This document shows, piece by piece, positions 34,338 to 42,412 of a DNA stretch of 64,000 bases. Position numbers and translations under genes: made by a program. The notes below the pieces were generated by a model, which was not told the DNA's origin, did no database searches, and worked only from the letters and a program-made list of their open reading frames with translations. The stretch spans positions 682,001 through 746,000 of the forward strand of contig JAUHXH010000001.1 of assembly GCA_030427085.1 (NCBI GenBank), written 5' to 3'. The number at the start of each line of letters is the position of its first letter. The stretch's first letter is position 1. The DNA comes from Gammaproteobacteria bacterium. Lineage in GTDB: Bacteria; Pseudomonadota; Gammaproteobacteria; Pseudomonadales; Halieaceae.

Positions 34338-35486
34338 TCAGAGCCGTTCCAGAATAGTGACATTCGCCTGCCCGCCACCCTCGCACATGGTTTGCAGGCC
34401 ATAGCGGCCACCACTGCGCTCGAGTTCATGCAGTAAGGTGGTCATCAGTTTGGTGCCCGTTGCCCCCAATGGGTGACCCAGTGCGATGGCCCCACCATTG
34501 ACGTTGGTTTTCGCGTGGTCGTAGCCCGTTTCCTTCAACCAGGCCATGGCTACGGAGGCGAAGGCTTCATTAATTTCCACGCGATCGATATCGGCCAGCG
34601 ACATCCCGGATTTTTTCAGTGCATGCTCGGTGGCAGGAATGGGGGCAGTGAGCATCCAGATCGGGTCGTCGGCCCGAACACTCATGTGGTGTATGCGAGC
34701 TCGAGGGGTCAAGCGGTAGCGTTGCAGCGCTTGCTCGGAAACCAGCAGCATGGCAGAGGCGCCATCACAGGTTTGCGATGAAACTGCCGCAGTCACCTTG
34801 TCGCAGCCGAACAGGAAGTCCAGCTCTGCCATTGCTTCCAGCGTCGTGCGGCGTGGTGTTTCGTCCATCTCCACGCCAGCCAATGGCACTATTTCTCGCT
34901 CGAAACGCCCTTCATCTATGGCCTGCAGTGCGCGGCGATGGGACTCGAGTGCATACTCCTCGAGTTCCCGTCGGGAAATATTCCATTTGTCCGCAATCAT
35001 TTGGGCGGAGCGAAACTGGGTGGGCGGTGTAGCCCCGTAGCGTGCTACCCAACCCTCTGAGCCGGTGAATGGATCGGTGAAGCCGAGGGGCTCCGCCGCG
35101 GTCATCGCGGAGGAAATGGGTATCTGGCTCATGGTTTGCACACCGCCCGCAACCACCACATCCATACAACCGGACATAATCGCCTGCGCTGCGAAGTGGA
35201 CCGACTGCTGTGAGGAGCCACACTGCCGATCAATGGTTGTTCCGGGCACTCCCTGGTCAAGTCCGGCTGCCAGCCAGCAGGTGCGGGCGATATCCCCGGC
35301 CAGTGGCCCGATGGTGTCGACACATCCGAATATCACATCATCGTAATCGCCGTCGGGAATACCGTTGCGTTCTACGATGTGTTTCAGCACATATCCGCCC
35401 AGGTCGGCGCCATGCACGTGGGCCAGCCCCCCCTTCCTGCGCCCCGTGGGCGTGCGTAGTGCATCGACAATGTAGGCTTCGGCCAT
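34338..35486 (-). CDS. fadA6: FadA6-like thiolase
   Basis: A 382-residue thiolase from the ATG at 35486 (MAEAYIVDALRTPTGRRKGG). The acyl-accepting Cys89 lies in TIDRQCGSSQQ, with NEAFASVAMAWL, GGAIALGHPLGATG (active-site His) and MCEGGGQANVTI. Long stretches, such as VVVAGGVQTMSQIPISSAMT and RARIHHMSVRADDPIWMLTA, agree with mycobacterial FadA6, which cleaves ring-opened HIP intermediates. A GGAGG site (bases 35495-35499 on the minus strand) lies about 9 bases before this start. Upstream ATG at 35537 is unlikely because it would overlap the previous gene. Confidence 0.9.
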   Translation of the reverse strand: MAEAYIVDALRTPTGRRKGGLAHVHGADLGGYVLKHIVERNGIPDGDYDDVIFGCVDTIGPLAGDIARTCWLAAGLDQGVPGTTIDRQCGSSQQSVHFAAQAIMSGCMDVVVAGGVQTMSQIPISSAMTAAEPLGFTDPFTGSEGWVARYGATPPTQFRSAQMIADKWNISRRELEEYALESHRRALQAIDEGRFEREIVPLAGVEMDETPRRTTLEAMAELDFLFGCDKVTAAVSSQTCDGASAMLLVSEQALQRYRLTPRARIHHMSVRADDPIWMLTAPIPATEHALKKSGMSLADIDRVEINEAFASVAMAWLKETGYDHAKTNVNGGAIALGHPLGATGTKLMTTLLHELERSGGRYGLQTMCEGGGQANVTILERL

Positions 35487-35514
35487 CTCGTATTTCCTCC
35501 GCTTAATGGCGCTG

Positions 35515-36585
35515 TCAGGATGCCTGTTGCAAGCCAAAGGTTTTGTCCGCGCCGATCAGGGCAGCGGGATTCAGCAGCCACTGGTGCAGACGGTTTTTGT
35601 GGAAGCCGTTGTGCCCCCACGATTTGTCCAGTGCCCAGGCGCGCTTCATGAAGATGTGCAGGTCACACTCCCAGGTGTAGCCCATGGCGCCGTGTGACTG
35701 AATCCCGTTCTTCGCTGCCAGTAGCGCCGCCTGAGACGCGCTCACCTTGGCGTGGGACACCGGGTAATCGGCCAGGCAGGCTTGTTGTGTGACCGTGTAC
35801 GCCGCCCGGTGGAGCACGGGGAGCGCAAATTCAATACTCACAGCACAATTTGCCATGTGATGTTTCAATGCCTGGTTGCTGCCAATAGCACGGCCAAACT
35901 GCTTTCGCTCTGCGGTGTATTGCACGGTCATGTCCACCATGGTTTGAGCGAGCCCCAACAACTGCGCGGCCACACCCAGCGCGCCCCGATTGAGCGTTGC
36001 TGCCAGCAATTTAACGCCCGCCTTTCCGCCAGCCAATCGTGTTTGAGGCGACGCTTGCCAGTCAACAGTGAACAACCTGCGACTGGGGTCTACACTGGGC
36101 TGCGCTGTGTAGTGCACCGCGTTACGCGGTAGCAGATGAATCTCGTCGCCCTGAGGTAACAAGAGAAAATCAGCGGTATGTGCATCGCACACGAAATCGC
36201 TGGCCGTGTGGCCGATCGCCACCAGCGCTTCCCCCGTGGCGATTTGTTGCAACACCTCAGCGCACTGCGGATGATCCTGCGCGACGCTCGCTAACAAGGG
36301 GGTAGCCACCATGGCGGTGCTCACCAGAGGTTCCGGCAACGCCACACGGCCGCACTCGTAGGCCAGCAGGATAAAATCAATTTCCTTCAGCCCCAGCCCA
36401 CCATAAGCTTCTGGCACTAACATGGCGGTGAGCCCAAGGTCTGCCATTTGCTGCCAACGGGCCTCGTCACGACCTGTGTCAGTCTCCCACGTTGCCCGCA
36501 CGGCTTCGGGGGTCACTTCCTTCTGCAAGTAATCTGCGATGTTGCTCTGGAACAACAACTGCTCCTCGCTGAAGGTAAAGTTCAT
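35515..36585 (-). CDS. Acyl-CoA dehydrogenase, FadE32-like subunit
   Basis: A 356-residue protein from the ATG at 36585 (MNFTFSEEQLLFQSNIADYL). The acyl-CoA dehydrogenase fold is clear, ending AMGYTWECDLHIFMKRAWAL. The middle domain is shorter and lacks the strong flavin-binding phrases of the FadE31-like neighbour. The gene follows fadE31 by 13 bases. In steroid degraders such short subunits combine with FadE31-type partners. The extended frame to 36699 has an implausible N-terminus. Confidence 0.82.
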   Translation of the reverse strand: MNFTFSEEQLLFQSNIADYLQKEVTPEAVRATWETDTGRDEARWQQMADLGLTAMLVPEAYGGLGLKEIDFILLAYECGRVALPEPLVSTAMVATPLLASVAQDHPQCAEVLQQIATGEALVAIGHTASDFVCDAHTADFLLLPQGDEIHLLPRNAVHYTAQPSVDPSRRLFTVDWQASPQTRLAGGKAGVKLLAATLNRGALGVAAQLLGLAQTMVDMTVQYTAERKQFGRAIGSNQALKHHMANCAVSIEFALPVLHRAAYTVTQQACLADYPVSHAKVSASQAALLAAKNGIQSHGAMGYTWECDLHIFMKRAWALDKSWGHNGFHKNRLHQWLLNPAALIGADKTFGLQQAS

Positions 36586-36598
36586 ACAGCAACGCTCC

Positions 36599-37762
36599 CT
36601 ATTTACGCGGCATCCCGAGCATTCGCTCGGCGATGATGTTGCGTTGTATTTCATTGGTGCCGGCGTAAATTGGCCCCGACTGCGCGAACAGGAACCCATC
36701 CAGCCAATTACCCACCCCAGTCGCCGCTGAGGCGTGGGGCCACAGCTCTGCGCGGCCAGCCAGTATATTCAGCGCGGTTTCGTGCATGCGTTGGTCCAAC
36801 TCTGACCAGAAAATTTTGTTCACCGAAGACTCAGGACCAATCTTGCCACCCTGGTCCAGGCGTGACGCGGTTTGATAGGTGGAAAGCGCGTAGGCCTCTG
36901 CATCCATGAAGGACGAGACCACCGCGTCTTCGATACTGAGGTCGAGAATGTCGTTCTGGTGCTGGCGATACAGTTCCACCAGGCGTTTCGCGGTCTCCTG
37001 GAAGCGCGCCGGAGAACGCAACATCAATCCGCGTTCAAATCCGGCGGTGGACATGGCGATGCTCCACCCCTGCCCTTCCTCACCCAGCCTGTTGAAAACC
37101 GGGACTCGCACCTCGTCGAAGAATATCTCTGCGAAACCCGGTAGTCCGTTCAATTGCGGAATCGGGCGCACCGTCACGCCCGGTGCGTCCAGTGGTACCA
37201 GGATGAAACTCAGCCCTTGGTGGCGTTCAGAATCTTTATCGGTACGAAACAGGCAAAACACCCAGTCGGCATAGACCGCACGGGTGGACCACACTTTCTG
37301 GCCATTGATGACATATTCGTCGCCGTGTCGCAGCGCCGTGGAGCGAATTGCCGCCATGTCACTGCCCGCATCCGGCTCCGACCACCCCTGTGCCCACATT
37401 TCTTCACCGCTGGCCATCGCAGAGATAAAACGCTGTTTCTGCTCCGGGGTGCCGTATTCCATCAGGGTTGGCCCGAGCAGGAAAATACCGTTTTGGTTAA
37501 CCCGCAAAGGTGCACGCGCCCGGTAGTACTCCTCCTCGAAAACCAGCCATTCGATTAGCGAACAGGCCCGACCACCGTATTCTTTCGGCCAGGTGACCAT
37601 ACCCCAATTACCGCTTGCCAGAGTTTGTTCCCACTGCCGGTGCTGTGCGAAGCCCTCCGCGGTATCGAAGGACGCCAGCGGATCAGTCGGGACATTGGCC
37701 GCCAGCCATTCGCGCACTTCCCGGCGAAAGGCAATTTGCTCTGCGGTGTAATTCAAATCCAT
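36599..37762 (-). CDS. fadE31: FadE31-like acyl-CoA dehydrogenase
   Basis: A 387-residue flavin dehydrogenase. The segments TAEGFAQHRQWEQTLAS, GMVTWPKEYGGRACSLIEWL, EEMWAQGWSEPDAGSDMAAI, NGQKVWSTRA and GLMLRSPARFQETAKRLVEL follow mycobacterial FadE31 closely. The C-terminal GPIYAGTNEIQRNIIAERML signature is present. It would desaturate an acyl-CoA late in HIP breakdown, after the rings are opened. A small FadE32-like subunit is encoded next. Confidence 0.88.
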   Translation of the reverse strand: MDLNYTAEQIAFRREVREWLAANVPTDPLASFDTAEGFAQHRQWEQTLASGNWGMVTWPKEYGGRACSLIEWLVFEEEYYRARAPLRVNQNGIFLLGPTLMEYGTPEQKQRFISAMASGEEMWAQGWSEPDAGSDMAAIRSTALRHGDEYVINGQKVWSTRAVYADWVFCLFRTDKDSERHQGLSFILVPLDAPGVTVRPIPQLNGLPGFAEIFFDEVRVPVFNRLGEEGQGWSIAMSTAGFERGLMLRSPARFQETAKRLVELYRQHQNDILDLSIEDAVVSSFMDAEAYALSTYQTASRLDQGGKIGPESSVNKIFWSELDQRMHETALNILAGRAELWPHASAATGVGNWLDGFLFAQSGPIYAGTNEIQRNIIAERMLGMPRK

Positions 37763-37774
37763 GGGGGAACCCTG

Positions 37775-38539
37775 CTAACCCTTGTCAGACGGTTGGAAAT
37801 TGCTGTCGCGTTTCTCCACGAATGCATCGCGTGAAGCCTGGGAATCACTCTCGGTGTACGCCTGCAAGGTAAAACCCTGCTCCCAGCGGTACTTGTCTTC
37901 CAGGTTGCCGTCCTCGATACCGGTGAGCGATTCCTTGGCAAGGGCAATCATCGCGGGTGACTTCTCTGCGATCTTTGCTGCCACCGACAATGCCGTGTCG
38001 CGCAGTTCTTCCCGTGGCACTACACGCTCGACGGCACCCAGTCGCCAGGCCTCCTCTGCGTCGATAAATTCGCCGGTGTAGTACATGTAGCGCACCTTCT
38101 GCACCGGAAACATACGCTGTAGATGTGCGCCCCCGCCCATCGCCCCACGATCGATCTCCGGCACACCAAAGCGGGCGCAGGTAGAGGCGATGATGATGTC
38201 TGCAGCGCCGGCCATGCCGATACCGCCACCGAGTACATAGCCGTGCAGGGCCACAATCACCGGTTTGGGGTTGAGGTGAATGGATTTGAAGGTATCGTAG
38301 TTGCCCTGATTGACCGCCACGATGCGGCTGCTGTCGGCGGCAAGCTCCTTGATGTCCACACCCGCGCAGAAGCCTTTGCCCTCGGCGCGCATCACGATTA
38401 CGCGTACCTCGGCGCTGTGACCCAGGCGCTCCAGTTCCGCCGCGATGGCCACCCAGCCAGCGCTGTCAAACGCATTCACCGGCGGATTGTGCAGCACCAG
38501 TTCAGCGATACCCTGTTCAATGCTGGTGTTGAATACCAT
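37775..38539 (-). CDS. echA20: EchA20-like crotonase (steroid ring D hydrolase)
   Basis: A 254-residue crotonase-fold protein. It shares with mycobacterial EchA20 the phrases RAEGKGFCAGVDIKEL, YVLGGGIGMAGAADIIIAS, FGVPEIDRGAMGGGAHLQRM and the C-terminal YRWEQGFTLQ. EchA20 opens ring D of HIEC-CoA hydrolytically rather than hydrating a double bond. It lies between the fadE31 and ipdC genes with gaps of 4-12 bases. Oxyanion-hole positions (AGVDI and GGGIG) are intact. Confidence 0.87.
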   Translation of the reverse strand: MVFNTSIEQGIAELVLHNPPVNAFDSAGWVAIAAELERLGHSAEVRVIVMRAEGKGFCAGVDIKELAADSSRIVAVNQGNYDTFKSIHLNPKPVIVALHGYVLGGGIGMAGAADIIIASTCARFGVPEIDRGAMGGGAHLQRMFPVQKVRYMYYTGEFIDAEEAWRLGAVERVVPREELRDTALSVAAKIAEKSPAMIALAKESLTGIEDGNLEDKYRWEQGFTLQAYTESDSQASRDAFVEKRDSNFQPSDKG

Positions 38540-38543
38540 GGTG

Positions 38544-39620
38544 TCAGTCCTGTGAAGGTCGTTGCGCAGTCAGTGCGCCCAGGCTGGCGATGCGCTCGTG
38601 GGCCTGGGCAACAATGCCGCTGATGATTTCCTCGCAGGAGGGAATGGCATCGATCACCCCCGCGATTTGCCCGGAAGGCAGAACCCCCTCATCGGGGTGG
38701 CCCTGCACCATTGCGGCCTGAATCATCATTGGCGCGTTGGCCGCCATCAGGGTTTGGGGCAATGTCATGCCGGTCGCTTTTTTCATTTTCCAGCCCGAAG
38801 ACAGCAGGCTGAAAAGGCCCTCTCCTGTGACCTTGCTGAAGGCGAGGCCATTGCACAATGCCAGCCAAAGCATGCGTAATGCAGAAGCGTTTTCGAGCTC
38901 GTGCAATTGAGGGTTGTTGATCATCCGTTGGGGTATTCCGTCCAGTTTGCTGCTGACGATAATGGTTTCCGGCACCGCAGCCACATAGCGCGCCTTGGTC
39001 AGTTCCGGTACAGGGCTTTCCTGGCTCATTAGAAACCGCGTACCCATCGCAATGCCGCAAGCGCCGTACGCAAGTGCGGCCACTAAACTGCGCCCATCCT
39101 TGAAGCCACCCGCCGCCACCACTGGTACGTCCAGAGCATCGACAACCTGGGGCAGTAAAATAGTGCTGGCTACGGCACCGGTGTGGCCACCGCCCTCCCC
39201 ACCCTGAATCACCACGGCGTCCGCGCCCAACTCCACGGCTTTGATGGCATGTTTGAGCGCGCCGACTGTGGGGATACACACGATGCCGGCCGCCTTTAAC
39301 TTCTCAATTTTGTCTGGTGCTGGTGATCGGCTGTAACTCACCGCGCGAACCTTGTGCGCAACGCAAATATCTACAATGCGATCAGCACCGGGCGTATACA
39401 TGTGAAAATTTACACCGAAGGGTTGGGCGGTCCGTTCCCGGATTGCGGTGATGCCTGCTTCCACTTCCTCGGGCGTCATGACCGCCCCGGCTAGAAAACC
39501 AAATCCCCCGGCGTTACAGGTGGCGGCGACCAGATTGGCATCCGCCACCCAACCCATCGCCGTCTGGATTATCGGATAGCGGCATCCGAGTAGCTCGGTA
39601 AGCGCTGTGGGCAGTGTCAT
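38544..39620 (-). CDS. ipdC: IpdC-like flavin oxidoreductase (NPD family)
   Basis: A 358-residue TIM-barrel FMN protein of the nitronate-monooxygenase-like (NPD) family. IIQTAMGWVADANLVAATCN, VIQGGEGGGHTGAVAST, VVAAGGFKDGRSLVAALAYG, GIAMGTRFLMSQ and LPSGQIAGVIDAIPSCEEII correspond to mycobacterial IpdC (Rv3553), needed before ring C is opened. It overlaps the next gene upstream by 4 bases. The glycine-rich phosphate loop (GGEGGGHTG) is intact. Confidence 0.9.
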   Translation of the reverse strand: MTLPTALTELLGCRYPIIQTAMGWVADANLVAATCNAGGFGFLAGAVMTPEEVEAGITAIRERTAQPFGVNFHMYTPGADRIVDICVAHKVRAVSYSRSPAPDKIEKLKAAGIVCIPTVGALKHAIKAVELGADAVVIQGGEGGGHTGAVASTILLPQVVDALDVPVVAAGGFKDGRSLVAALAYGACGIAMGTRFLMSQESPVPELTKARYVAAVPETIIVSSKLDGIPQRMINNPQLHELENASALRMLWLALCNGLAFSKVTGEGLFSLLSSGWKMKKATGMTLPQTLMAANAPMMIQAAMVQGHPDEGVLPSGQIAGVIDAIPSCEEIISGIVAQAHERIASLGALTAQRPSQD

Positions 39621-40507
39621 GTGGATGCATCGCCTTTGTCGTCTGCCTGCGCCTTGTTGGCTTTCGCCATCGCCTTGCCATCGAAGCCGCTGAGCCGATC
39701 CCCAGAGACCAGTTCGTTGTGCGCGTGGGTAAAGTGGTGCCAGGCGAACGCGGCATCCATGCCAGTGCGCTTACCCTGTAGGTCTTCGATGTGGTTGATC
39801 ACCTGTTTGGTCAGTGCCAGACCGAGGCGGGGTTGTGCCGCTACCTTTTCTGCCAGCGCCATTACGTCCGCTGCCAATCTTTCCCGTGTCGACACCTGGT
39901 TCACCATGCCCATCTGGTAGGCGCGCTCGGCCGACATGCGATCGCCGGTAAACAGAAATTCCTTGGCGATACGGGGGTTGAGCTCAAAGGGGTGTGCGAA
40001 GTACTCCACGCCGGGGATACCCATGCGTACAACGGGATCGGAAAAAAATGCGTCGTCGGTGGCAATGATCAGGTCGCACACCCAGGCCAACATCAGTCCG
40101 CCGGCGATACATGCCCCTTGTACCGCAGCGATGGTCGGCTTGGGAATGTCGCGCCAGCGGCGACACATACCGAGGTAGGCTTCCGCCTCGCGCACGTAGA
40201 GAAATTCACCGCCCTCTTTGTTGGCATGGTCATACCACATGGTGACGCGATCCTGGCTGTCGTTGATATCGCGACCAGGGGTGCCGATATCGTGGCCGGC
40301 GGAGAAGTGCTTGCCCGCGCCTTTCAATACAATGACCTTGATGTTGTCATCGGCTACAGCGCGCTTGAATGCCGCGTCCAGTTCATAGGTCATGCGACCG
40401 TTCTGGACGTTGTGGTACTTGGGGCGATTCATGGTGACGGTGGCGATACCGTCAGCTGCTTCGTAGAGAACGATGTCTTCTTCGTATTGATATTCTTCGT
40501 CGCTCAC
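39617..40507 (-). CDS. Enoyl-CoA hydratase/isomerase family protein
   Basis: A 296-residue crotonase with VTMNRPKYHNVQNGRMTYEL, KHFSAGHDIGTPGRDIND and VQGACIAGGLMLAWVCDLII as oxyanion and CoA-binding regions. It is longer than EchA20 and has an acidic N-terminal extension (SDEEYQYEEDIV) and a charged C-terminal tail. It may hydrate the enoyl-CoA made by FadE30 in the side-chain cycle. That step lacks another clear candidate in the operon except the MaoC protein. Overlaps ipdC by 4 bases. Confidence 0.8.
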   Translation of the reverse strand: MSDEEYQYEEDIVLYEAADGIATVTMNRPKYHNVQNGRMTYELDAAFKRAVADDNIKVIVLKGAGKHFSAGHDIGTPGRDINDSQDRVTMWYDHANKEGGEFLYVREAEAYLGMCRRWRDIPKPTIAAVQGACIAGGLMLAWVCDLIIATDDAFFSDPVVRMGIPGVEYFAHPFELNPRIAKEFLFTGDRMSAERAYQMGMVNQVSTRERLAADVMALAEKVAAQPRLGLALTKQVINHIEDLQGKRTGMDAAFAWHHFTHAHNELVSGDRLSGFDGKAMAKANKAQADDKGDAST

Positions 40508-40544
40508 CTGCTATCCCCCTGTTGTTCGCTGCACCACTTCGGAA

Positions 40545-41354
40545 TCAGGCGGCCTGCCGCCGGTCCCCGGGTGGGTTGTCTTTCAACTGCCGAGCACGCC
40601 ATCCTTCCGGATCGAGGTGCTCGATCAGTGCGAGTTGCTCGGCAGAGGGCGCTGTCGTTTCGGCCACCGCGTCGGGCACGAACACCTCAAATCCCGTGTT
40701 CGCCAACACTTGTTCTACGCTGATTCCCGGATGGAGGCTGCGTAAACGCAACTGGTGATTGGGGCCCTGCCAGTCCATAACACACAGGTCGGTAATCACC
40801 AGGCCGAGCTTGATGTCCTCCAGGTTGTAACCCCTGGGCAGCCGATCCGGGTTGTAGCCGATGGAACACACCATGTCGCACTCGCCTTCAACGAACACCC
40901 GGGTGTTGTGGGCTGGCACGAAGAAGGAGTTTAGATGGCTGATCGAGTTTCCGGGAAAACCTCGAGCGCCCAACATCTGTACTTTCGGTTTGGCGTAATC
41001 ATCGCCCAGTGCGGAAATGTTAGTTTGCCCAAAGCGATCGATCTGCGTGGGGCCTACCATCGCGTGACGCTGGCCACTCCAGACGTTGTCGAAAATGCGA
41101 GAAAAGCCCATCCAGGTTTCCTGGGCCTGCCCCCGATGGGAGCTGCGGCCACTGACAGGATTTGGCGTGGCCAGTAACCAGGCCTCAGAGTCGGTCATCA
41201 TCATCCGAGGGTTGTGAGTGAGCATGGCGAGACTGGCGGCCAGGCGAGGGATCACACCGATGCCTGTTGCCAAAACTTCACCGTTGTCGCGGAAGGCCTC
41301 GGCGCCGGCGCAAATCAGTAGCTCCGCCAGGCTGTAGTCTTGCACAGTGTTCAT
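40545..41354 (-). CDS. ipdB: IpdB-like subunit of ring C-opening CoA hydrolase (CoA-transferase fold)
   Basis: A 269-residue CoA-transferase-fold beta subunit. Resemblance to mycobacterial IpdB is seen in LLICAGAEAFRDNGEVLATG, MVGPTQIDRFGQTNISALG, ARGFPGNSISHLNSFFV and LHPGISVEQVLANTGFEV. IpdAB hydrolyses ring C of COCHEA-CoA without transferring CoA. The usual glutamate nucleophile pattern of true CoA transferases is not evident, in agreement with hydrolase action. It follows ipdA by 8 bases. Confidence 0.87.
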   Translation of the reverse strand: MNTVQDYSLAELLICAGAEAFRDNGEVLATGIGVIPRLAASLAMLTHNPRMMMTDSEAWLLATPNPVSGRSSHRGQAQETWMGFSRIFDNVWSGQRHAMVGPTQIDRFGQTNISALGDDYAKPKVQMLGARGFPGNSISHLNSFFVPAHNTRVFVEGECDMVCSIGYNPDRLPRGYNLEDIKLGLVITDLCVMDWQGPNHQLRLRSLHPGISVEQVLANTGFEVFVPDAVAETTAPSAEQLALIEHLDPEGWRARQLKDNPPGDRRQAA

Positions 41355-41362
41355 ACTGTTCC

Positions 41363-42238
41363 TCAGTAGACCGGCAATGGAAGGCTGCGAATGGCGTCCA
41401 GGCCGCCCACAGCCTGCTGGTATTGCGCCTCTGTCTTGCCTTCGATGTACTTCGCAAAATAGCTGCTGAAACCGCCCTCCTTTGCCCCTGCGCTGTATTC
41501 GGTGAAATGGGCGGTATCGTAGCCATACAGCGGGTTACAGGAGCTGGGGTGAGCGCCGCCCGGGATGTGCACCACGGCACTGGTCTGCGAACGCTCCCAG
41601 AACACACTGCGGGCACGATCGCCTTCAGCAAAGTAGCTGGTTGCCACCAGTTCGTCGCAACTCACGATGGTGGTATCAGCAGCGCGGGCAAACCAGTCAT
41701 CCATGTAGTGGTCCGGGCCGGCTATTTCGCACACGCCGCGATCGTCTGCGCGATCGACATGGATTAAGGCAGCGTCCAGCTTCAGGGCCGGCATTGCTAC
41801 CCATTCCTTGTCGTCATAGGGGCTATCAATCACCCGAATCGCCTCGTTCCGGCGAATCACATCGGTGCCCAGCCCGACATTGGTGGGAATGAAGGGGATG
41901 TTCCATGCAGCCGCTCGCAGGCCGAGTAACATCATGCCCTCATCAATTTCCATGGTGTCGATAGCGCCGCTCTGACGTGCCAGACGGAAATAGGGTTCCA
42001 GAGGAATAAAATCCAGCGAGACAAAAGCGAACACCACTTTTTTAACCTTGCCAGCGGCGCAGAGCATGCCAACATCGGCCCCGCCGTACGCCACCACCGT
42101 CAGGTCCCTGATGTCTGAACGGAGCAGTTCCCGCACCAATGCCATCGGTTTGCGACGTGGGCCCCAACCACCGATACCGATGGTCATGCCATCGCGAATC
42201 GTAGCGATGGCAGCCTGGCTGGAACACACCTTGGTCAT
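41363..42238 (-). CDS. ipdA: IpdA-like subunit of ring C-opening CoA hydrolase (CoA-transferase fold)
   Basis: A 291-residue CoA-transferase alpha-type subunit. The start is ATG 42238, set by AAGGAG eight or nine bases upstream; the frame extends to 42394 but into the divergent promoter region. GMTIGIGGWGPRRKPMALVR, DLTVVAYGGADVGMLCAAGK and MDDWFARAADTTIVSCDELV match mycobacterial IpdA. It is the first gene of the 13-gene operon. With IpdB it opens the last steroid ring. Confidence 0.9.
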   Translation of the reverse strand: MTKVCSSQAAIATIRDGMTIGIGGWGPRRKPMALVRELLRSDIRDLTVVAYGGADVGMLCAAGKVKKVVFAFVSLDFIPLEPYFRLARQSGAIDTMEIDEGMMLLGLRAAAWNIPFIPTNVGLGTDVIRRNEAIRVIDSPYDDKEWVAMPALKLDAALIHVDRADDRGVCEIAGPDHYMDDWFARAADTTIVSCDELVATSYFAEGDRARSVFWERSQTSAVVHIPGGAHPSSCNPLYGYDTAHFTEYSAGAKEGGFSSYFAKYIEGKTEAQYQQAVGGLDAIRSLPLPVY

Positions 42239-42412
42239 TCCGTAGAACTCCTTAAAAAGCAAAGGGCTAGCGCCGATTTTGTTGAAATCATTATCACTTC
42301 GGCCATTCCCGTGGGCATCATCCATCGGGACTATGACAGCCCCGCTCGCTTCCTCTAGCTTTAGCACCGTGGGCAGCACTACAGCCCACTCCACCCACTA
42401 CAGAGAGCCTGA
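42239..42412. promoter_or_regulatory. Divergent promoter region, ipdA operon / fadD3
   Basis: About 170 bases between ipdA (leftward) and fadD3 (rightward); both promoters must lie here. A KstR2-type palindrome (CAAG-N2-CTTG) was looked for and not seen. Repeated TGGGC/GCCCA words (42329-42395) could hint at an operator but are weak. Confidence 0.45.

Noticed and set aside
42239-42394. N-terminal extension of IpdA
   Set aside because: A strong AAGGAG site sits just before ATG 42238, and the extension would run through the divergent promoter region.
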